A stretch of 10,598 nucleotides of DNA from Gammaproteobacteria bacterium (GTDB lineage Bacteria; Pseudomonadota; Gammaproteobacteria; Steroidobacterales; Woeseiaceae), in contig JAOUNK010000080.1 in assembly GCA_029881015.1 (NCBI GenBank), forward strand, positions 1-10,598, in the 5' to 3' direction. The translations under genes were made by a program, and so were the position numbers. Shown piece by piece: positions 5,648 to 10,598 of the stretch. The notes beneath the pieces are model-generated. The model saw nothing but the letters and a program-made list of their open reading frames with translations. It was not told the DNA's origin and did not search any database. How positions within the stretch are numbered: position 1 is the first letter of the stretch; each line of letters starts with the position of its first letter.

Positions 5648-6771
5648 ACGACGTTGTCCAGTGCCGCCTCGAGACTCGCGACGGTGCGCTCGATATTCTG
5701 CAGCTTGTCGAGGCCAAACAGGCCCAGGCGGAACGTCCGGAAATCCTCCGGTTCGTCGCACATCAACGGGACACCAGCCGCAATCTGCAGGCCCGCCGCG
5801 GCAAACTTCCTGCCGGTCTGGATGTCCTCATCGTCCGTGTAGGCGACGACGACACCCGGGGCGGCGAAGCCGTCCGCGGCGACACTCTTTATACCCTTGC
5901 CGGCCAGCAGCTCGCGGACCCGGCGGCCCAGTTCGACCTGGTCGGCAGCGACGTTTTCGAACCCGTAGGCCTCGGTTTCCAGCAGCGTGTCACGAAAACG
6001 GGTCAGCGAGTCGGTCGGCATCGTCGCATGATACGCATGTCCACCGTTCTCGTAGGCCTGCATGATCTGCAGCCATTTGCCGAGATCGCAGGCGAAGCTC
6101 GTGCTCGTAGTGCCCTGCATCTTCTCGAGCGCGGCCTTGCTCAGCATGACCAGTCCGCAACACGGTGACGCACTCCAGCCTTTCTGCGGCGCGCTGATCA
6201 GGACATCAACGCCGCTCGCCTGCATCTCCACCCAGACGGTGCCCGAGGCAATGCAATCGAGTACGAATATCCCGCCCACCGCGTGGACGGCGTCGGCGAC
6301 CGCGCGGACGTAGTCGTCGGGCAGGATCATGCCCGACGAGGTCTCGACGTGCGGCGCGAACACGACGTCGGGCTTCTCCGTCGCGATCGTGGCCACGACC
6401 TCGTCAATCGGGGGAGGGACAAACGGTGCCTGCGCGCCATCGTGCTGTGGTCGCGCCTTGAGGACGATCGAAGAGGCAGGGATGCCGCCCATGTCGAAAA
6501 TCTGTGTCCACCGGTAACTGAAAAAGCCGTTGCGAACGACGAGGCATCGCTTGCCCGTGGCGAACTGCCGCGCCACAGCCTCCATGCCGAACGTGCCACT
6601 GCCGGGTACGACGACGACCGCATCGGCGGCATAGACCTTGCGCAATGTTTTGGAGATGTCGTTCATCACGCCCTGGAAGGCCCGTGACATATGATTGAGA
6701 GAGCGGTCGGTGTAGACGACGGAGTATTCGAGTAGGCCGTCCGGGTCGATATTGGGTAGCAGTGCAGGCAT
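5644..6771 (-). CDS. Class-V PLP-dependent aminotransferase (alanine/serine-glyoxylate type)
   Basis: The product is 375 aa, fold type I. Visible PLP features are the phosphate-binding turn PGSGTFGMEA (about 55-64), Asp172 in FVLDCIASG, which pairs with the pyridine nitrogen, and the Schiff-base Lys197 in SAPQKGWSASP. The closest class-V relatives transfer amino groups among alanine or serine, glyoxylate and pyruvate; the actual substrate cannot be read from the sequence. ATG 6771 gives MPALLPNIDPDGLLEYSVVY, a natural start. The frame stays open to 6864, but that would overlap glk and add a non-conserved tail. The Shine-Dalgarno is weak. It is first in the minus-strand set aminotransferase-rraA-ilvD and overlaps rraA by 4 bp. 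The coupling suggests the aminotransferase and RraA-family protein act on related 2-oxo acids, but this is inference. Confidence 0.9.
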   Translation of the reverse strand: MPALLPNIDPDGLLEYSVVYTDRSLNHMSRAFQGVMNDISKTLRKVYAADAVVVVPGSGTFGMEAVARQFATGKRCLVVRNGFFSYRWTQIFDMGGIPASSIVLKARPQHDGAQAPFVPPPIDEVVATIATEKPDVVFAPHVETSSGMILPDDYVRAVADAVHAVGGIFVLDCIASGTVWVEMQASGVDVLISAPQKGWSASPCCGLVMLSKAALEKMQGTTSTSFACDLGKWLQIMQAYENGGHAYHATMPTDSLTRFRDTLLETEAYGFENVAADQVELGRRVRELLAGKGIKSVAADGFAAPGVVVAYTDDEDIQTGRKFAAAGLQIAAGVPLMCDEPEDFRTFRLGLFGLDKLQNIERTVASLEAALDNVV

Positions 6772-6839
6772 GTTCGGCGGTCGTAGCTCGAGGTGTTTCG
6801 GAGCCCTTACTATAGAGCCTCGGTCGGGGAACGGATAGT
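6772..6839. promoter_or_regulatory. Divergent promoter region (aminotransferase operon / glk)
   Basis: Only 68 bp separate two divergent starts. The AT-rich core at 6809-6816 reads TATAGA (6811-6816) on the plus strand and TATAGT (6809-6814) on the minus strand; each could be a -10 element, and they overlap. No good -35 hexamer is found on either side. GGGG at 6826-6829 is a fair Shine-Dalgarno for glk. If both -10 elements are used, the two promoters would compete. Confidence 0.35.
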
Positions 6840-7829
6840 ATGCAGGCCATGAGCCGGCAAGCACTACTTATTGGGGACATCGGTGGCACCAATGCGCGAT
6901 TCGCGTTGGCGACACACGACAGGGTGGGCTTCGAAAAAGCCCTGACGCTGCAATGCGGGGATTTTTCGTCGTCGGTGGCGGCCATACGTCACTACCTCGA
7001 CGCGGTGTCGGCAGGAGAGCTGGGTGCTATCTGCCTGGCCGCCGCCGGCCCGGCGATCGACAACGCGATCAAGATCACCAACAACCACTGGAACCTGTCC
7101 GCCGCAGAGCTGGCTCGCGAACTGGGCGTTTCGCGCGTGAAACTGGTCAATGATTTCGAAGCCGTTGCCTGGTCGATCCCGCACCTGGGTAATGAATTCC
7201 TCGAGTCCGTCGGGCAGGTATCGCACGAAGAACTGCCCGCGGATTCCTTCAGCGTCGCTATCGTCGGACCCGGCACGGGGTTGGGCACGGGCGGGCTGTT
7301 AAAGCGCGAGGGCCGGTTGATTCCTGTCGTGGGCGAGGGTGGGCACATCGGGTTTGCACCGAAGTCCAAGGTGCAAATCGACGTACTCGAGGTACTGCGC
7401 GAGACGCACGAACGGGTCACGATCGAAAAACTCCTGTCCGGGTCCGGTATCGAGAACATCTACTGGGCAATGCATGCGTTGCGTGGTGAGAAGCGCATTC
7501 GACTGTCAGCCCCTGAGATTTTTGCGGCCGCGGAGCAAGGCACCGATGCCGTCGCCGCCGACGCGGCGCAGTTGTTCTTCGAAGTGCTGGGGCAGGTGAC
7601 CGGCGACATCGTGTTGGTGTTTGGTGCCCTGGACGGCGTTTATCTCGCCGGCGGAATCGTCAAGCGCTATCCGGAAATGCTGCATATCAGCGGGTTTCGG
7701 AATGCCTTCGAAAGCAAGGGGCCGCATCGCGGCATGATGGAGCGCATTCCGACCAAGCTCATCACCTACGACGAGCCGGGCCTCCTCGGTGCCGCCTACT
7801 GCGCGCTGGAACTCTACCGCAACGCCTGA
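6840..7829 (+). CDS. glk: Glucokinase
   Basis: The product is 329 aa (E. coli Glk is 321). It phosphorylates glucose to glucose 6-phosphate with ATP in the cytoplasm. The ROK/ASKHA-type phosphate loop GDIGGTNARFAL is at residues 12-23. It is followed by KLVNDFEAVAWSIPHL (catalytic Asp with sugar-contacting residues), VGPGTGLGTGGLL, GEGGHIGFAP (conserved Glu-Gly-Gly-His of the E. coli-type family), and YLAGGIVKRY. The C-terminus PGLLGAAYCAL matches the E. coli family ending. ATG 6840 has GGGGA about 9 nt upstream; ATG 6849 is an alternative giving a protein 3 residues shorter. Its stop is 18 bp from the convergent permease stop. With two sugar permeases beside it, it probably phosphorylates glucose taken up without a phosphotransferase system or released from imported glycosides. 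Confidence 0.96.
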   Translation: MQAMSRQALLIGDIGGTNARFALATHDRVGFEKALTLQCGDFSSSVAAIRHYLDAVSAGELGAICLAAAGPAIDNAIKITNNHWNLSAAELARELGVSRVKLVNDFEAVAWSIPHLGNEFLESVGQVSHEELPADSFSVAIVGPGTGLGTGGLLKREGRLIPVVGEGGHIGFAPKSKVQIDVLEVLRETHERVTIEKLLSGSGIENIYWAMHALRGEKRIRLSAPEIFAAAEQGTDAVAADAAQLFFEVLGQVTGDIVLVFGALDGVYLAGGIVKRYPEMLHISGFRNAFESKGPHRGMMERIPTKLITYDEPGLLGAAYCALELYRNA

Positions 7830-7847
7830 GCGCGTCGGCCGCCTGGA

Positions 7848-9224
7848 TCACCTCGCCGGTGCGTGGCGCTCCGCCAGGTCGTCCTCGACCTGGCGTATGG
7901 TCTCGGACCCGATCCTGTAGAAGAAGATCGAGACCGCACCTGCAATGGCGAGCCCCGCCGGCATGATGCTGAACAGGAAGCGGATGCCGGCCAGCGAGGT
8001 TTCCGACTGGACCTCGTTGGCCACGAATCCGAACCAGCCCAGGATGACGCCCGCCAGGCCTGCGCCGAATGCGAGCCCGAGCTTCTGGGCGAACAACAGG
8101 CTCGAGAAGATCAGGGCTGTTGTCCGTCGACCCGACTTCCATTCGCCGTAATCTGCCGTATCGGTGTACATGGCCCAGACCAGCGCAGGCGTGGGCCCGA
8201 TGATGAGTGTCCCAATGCTGTTGATCGCCACCATCAACCAGTACTGATCGGGCGGTGTTACATAGAAAGCGGCCAGCGAGATGGCGTTCAATACCGTCAG
8301 TGCGATCAACAGGGTTCGCTTCTCAAAATAGTCGCACAGCTTCTTGGTAAAGGTCGTGCCGATGACCATAGCCAGCAGTCCGAGCGACAGGAAAACGGAC
8401 GTCTTGTTGAAGATCCAGAAAATCTGCGTGCCGTCATCGCCGACGTAGTACTTGAAGTAGTACAGCAATGAAGCGTTGCGCACGGCGACATTCATGAGCG
8501 TGAATATTGCAGCCGCAAACAGGGCGATCCACGGGCCGTTGCGGAACATCGCGGCGAAGTCGAGGCGGAAATCGGTCTTTACCTGGACCGGCTGCACGCG
8601 TTCGCGGGTGGTGGCGAAACAGATCCAGAACAGCGCTACCGAGGTGACGGCAAAAAACGCCATGGTGAGCTGGAACCCCAGTGCCTCGTTACCACCGCCA
8701 AGAATGTCCTTGAGCGACGGTACAAACGTGCCGATCAGCCAGGCCGCCGAGAACGCGCAAAAGAACCGGTAGCTCGCGACCCTCGTACGCTCGATCGACG
8801 AAGGCGAAATCACGCCCATGAGCGCCGAGTAGGGAACATTGATCGCGGTGTAGGCCAGCATCATCAGCGTGTACGTCGCGTAGGCGTAGACCAGTTTTCC
8901 GGCATACGAGAAGTCCGGGTTGGCGAACATTGCATAACCGAGAACACCGTATGGAACTGCCACCCAGAGAAGGTACGGCCGGAACTTGCCCCAGCGCGAA
9001 TTCGTGCGGTCGGCAATCAATCCCATGATCGGGTCGCTGGCCGCGTCCACGATCTTGGTCACGAGGAACATGGTGCCGACTGCGGCCGCCGACAAGCCGA
9101 AGATATCGGTGTAGTAGTACAACAGGAAGATGTTGAAGACCTGGAAGAAGAAGTTCGACGCGGTGTCGCCCAGGCCGTAGCCGAGCTTCTCGCGAAACCT
9201 CAGCGGTTCAACTGCTGGTGACAT
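7848..9224 (-). CDS. MFS sugar permease, GPH (MelB-like) family
   Basis: The product is 458 aa, with hydrophobic segments consistent with the 12 helices of the glycoside-pentoside-hexuronide:cation symporters. Family features are REKLGYGLGDTASNFFF at the N-terminus, YYYTDIFGLSAAAVGTMFL, then KIVDAASDPIMGLIADR and RWGKFRPYLL after helix 2, and in the second half WAMYTDTADYGEW, a typical GPH block. These are inner-membrane proton- or Na-coupled importers of mono- or disaccharides and glycosides; the substrate cannot be told from the sequence. ATG 9224 is set by GAGGGAG 8 nt upstream. It is 27 bp downstream of a second permease gene in the same direction, so the two are probably one transcript, and it converges with glk. 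Confidence 0.92.
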   Translation of the reverse strand: MSPAVEPLRFREKLGYGLGDTASNFFFQVFNIFLLYYYTDIFGLSAAAVGTMFLVTKIVDAASDPIMGLIADRTNSRWGKFRPYLLWVAVPYGVLGYAMFANPDFSYAGKLVYAYATYTLMMLAYTAINVPYSALMGVISPSSIERTRVASYRFFCAFSAAWLIGTFVPSLKDILGGGNEALGFQLTMAFFAVTSVALFWICFATTRERVQPVQVKTDFRLDFAAMFRNGPWIALFAAAIFTLMNVAVRNASLLYYFKYYVGDDGTQIFWIFNKTSVFLSLGLLAMVIGTTFTKKLCDYFEKRTLLIALTVLNAISLAAFYVTPPDQYWLMVAINSIGTLIIGPTPALVWAMYTDTADYGEWKSGRRTTALIFSSLLFAQKLGLAFGAGLAGVILGWFGFVANEVQSETSLAGIRFLFSIMPAGLAIAGAVSIFFYRIGSETIRQVEDDLAERHAPAR

Positions 9225-9232
9225 GACTCTAG

Positions 9233-9239
9233 CTCCCTC
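9233..9239 (-). promoter_or_regulatory. Shine-Dalgarno deciding the 9224 start
   Basis: The minus strand reads GAGGGAG, 8 nt before ATG 9224. This favours that ATG over the in-frame TTG at 9251, which would nearly abut the preceding permease stop and add nine residues. Confidence 0.6.
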
Positions 9240-9251
9240 GTCCGGAGTCAA

Positions 9252-10598
9252 CTATACACTGCCACGCCGTGCTTCGAGCTGCATGCGAACTTCGTGCGCC
9301 TTCTCTTCCGTGATCGAATACGAGGCTATCGCCCAGATAGCGATGGCCGACGCGGCAAACGGAATGAACGCGTCGCAGAGTCGCATCAGAATAATCGTCG
9401 CCTCGGACTGGCCGCCGCCCAGGTCGACATCGAAACCCGTCGCGACGAGCAGCAGGCCGCCACCGAGAATCGCGGCCGACTGGCCCAGCTTGACAACCCA
9501 CCAGAAGATGGATCCGAACATGCCCTCACGACGCTCGTGCGTATTGAGCTCGTCCGCGTCCACCACATCGGCCACCATCGACGGCATCAGTGTGAACAGA
9601 CCGGCAAGGCCGAAGGCCATCAGGGGCGCGGGAATCAGGACCAGCCACGGATTGTCCGGCGTGTAACAAAACCACTTGAGCGCGTAGCCGATCATCGACA
9701 CGCCCGTCGACACGTAAAATGCCCGGCGCTTGCCGATTTTCGTGGCCAGGAAGGTGACGATACCGATGACGATCAGTGCCGATATGGCCTGCACCAGCCC
9801 CGAGTGCCCGACAAACACGGAACCGGCCGCCTGGTCACCCTCGAACACGTAATAAATGATCACGTACGACTGGAAGGCTGCGATAAGGATGAAGCCATTG
9901 AAGACGAGGAACGTCGCAACACAGAGCTTGAGGAACGGCTTGAATGAGAGCGCCTTGCCGAAGCCGCGCAGGAAATCCTTGACGACGTGAGCGATACCGC
10001 TGCCGCGTTTCTCACCCGCGACGTCTTTCAGCCGCTCTCGCAGGAATATTGCCGGGAGAATACCGAGGCCGACGACGACGACGGCAATGACCATAGCAAG
10101 GTAGCCGGCACCCGTGACGACATCGCCAAACCTCGGCAGGTACATGATCGCGAGAAAATAGGGCGTGATCATGTAGGCGATGTTGCCGAAGAAGTTCTGC
10201 ACGCCCATGAGCCGTGTTCGTTCGTGGTAGTCGGGCGTGAGCTCGTAGCCAAGCGCGACCCAAGGCGTCGCGTAAACGGTATAGGCGAGGAAGAAGATCA
10301 GCGATCCGGCGAGAAAATACCAGAAATACCAGCCTTCGCTCTTGCCAGGCGGTAGCTGCCATAACAGCGTGAAAACGACGGCCACGGATATCGCGCCGAC
10401 GAATATATAGGGACGGCGGCGGCCCCAGCGTGAGCGTGTGTTATCGGAGGTGTAACCCATAATCGGGTCGGTGAGGGCGTCGGTGAGTCTCGGCAGGGCG
10501 CCCAACAGGCCGACGAGCGCGGGGCTCATGCCGAGACCGAGGTTCAATACGATCAACATTCGCCCGATCGCGTCGGCAAGCGTGTTATTGACGAAGGC
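9252..10598 (-). CDS. MFS sugar transporter, GPH/SLC45-like (5' partial)
   Basis: The frame is open to the window end, giving 448 residues. The ATG at 10559 is internal, because the codons before it (AFVNNTLADAIGR) read as helix 1 of a permease. Characteristic blocks are LGLGMSPALVGLLGALPRLTD, DALTDPIMGYTSDNTRSRWG followed by RRRPYIF, and YTVYATPWVALGYEL; the second half contains LMPSMVADVVDADELNTHERREGMFGS, given here in two parts as LMPSMVADVVDADELN and THERREGMFGS, the GPH-type block after helix 10. It probably lacks only the first few tens of residues. It resembles the next permease in fold but differs clearly in sequence (NTRSRWGRRRP against RTNSRWGKFRP), so it is not a recent duplicate. 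It is an inner-membrane sugar importer of unknown substrate, and the rest of the locus should lie beyond the right edge. Confidence 0.9.
   Translation of the reverse strand, partial: AFVNNTLADAIGRMLIVLNLGLGMSPALVGLLGALPRLTDALTDPIMGYTSDNTRSRWGRRRPYIFVGAISVAVVFTLLWQLPPGKSEGWYFWYFLAGSLIFFLAYTVYATPWVALGYELTPDYHERTRLMGVQNFFGNIAYMITPYFLAIMYLPRFGDVVTGAGYLAMVIAVVVVGLGILPAIFLRERLKDVAGEKRGSGIAHVVKDFLRGFGKALSFKPFLKLCVATFLVFNGFILIAAFQSYVIIYYVFEGDQAAGSVFVGHSGLVQAISALIVIGIVTFLATKIGKRRAFYVSTGVSMIGYALKWFCYTPDNPWLVLIPAPLMAFGLAGLFTLMPSMVADVVDADELNTHERREGMFGSIFWWVVKLGQSAAILGGGLLLVATGFDVDLGGGQSEATIILMRLCDAFIPFAASAIAIWAIASYSITEEKAHEVRMQLEARRGSV

Noticed and set aside
5177..5842. Plus-strand open frame of 221 codons over rraA and the aminotransferase
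   Set aside because: It is antisense to two well-supported overlapping genes and has no domain or Shine-Dalgarno.
6772..6864. Longer aminotransferase start at 6864
   Set aside because: It would overlap the glk start and remove the intergenic region. The residues added do not resemble the family, whose start fits 6771.
9225..9251. TTG start at 9251 for the downstream permease
   Set aside because: A good Shine-Dalgarno precedes ATG 9224, and the N-terminus from that ATG matches the family.

Overview
The window is dense, high-GC bacterial chromosome with no mobile element, tRNA/rRNA or CRISPR. An enteric-type IlvD, a TorF-family porin, an RraA-family protein and an E. coli-type glucokinase suggest a gammaproteobacterium, perhaps an environmental or marine lineage. 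That placement is inferred from protein resemblance only; no marker gene is present.

Left block (about 1-3234) encodes exported or envelope proteins. A membrane-anchored, anti-sigma-like protein (5' end outside the window) is followed 5 bp later by a secreted subtilisin-family (S8) protease. A TorF-family outer-membrane porin gene runs convergently to the protease, 3 bp from its stop. Divergent from the porin, across a 180-bp region with hairpins, is a retropepsin-like aspartic protease. Its signal peptide and catalytic domain lie in different reading frames, an apparent 1-nt frameshift.

Middle block (3257-6771, minus strand) is a probable operon. Its order of transcription is a class-V PLP aminotransferase, an RraA-family protein overlapping it by 4 bp, and ilvD (dihydroxy-acid dehydratase, branched-chain amino-acid synthesis) 51 bp further on. 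The RraA protein carries the D-X20-R-D motif of the 4-hydroxy-4-methyl-2-oxoglutarate aldolase branch. A metabolic role, rather than RNase E inhibition, is therefore plausible.

Right block (6840-10598) looks like part of a sugar-uptake and catabolism locus. Glucokinase (plus strand) converges on two tandem, minus-strand MFS permeases of the GPH/sugar-cation symporter type, the upstream one cut by the window edge. The likely flow is import of a glycoside or sugar by the permeases, release of glucose by hydrolases outside the window, and phosphorylation by glucokinase.

The layout has three convergent gene pairs with gaps of 3, 22 and 18 bp and two divergent junctions (2450-2629 and 6772-6839), where promoters are expected. 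No gene-free stretch exceeds 300 bp. Nothing here is clearly a new system. The most unusual signals are the anti-sigma-like/subtilase pair with a substituted oxyanion-hole residue, the frameshifted aspartic protease, the aminotransferase-RraA pair, and the structured leader upstream of the porin.
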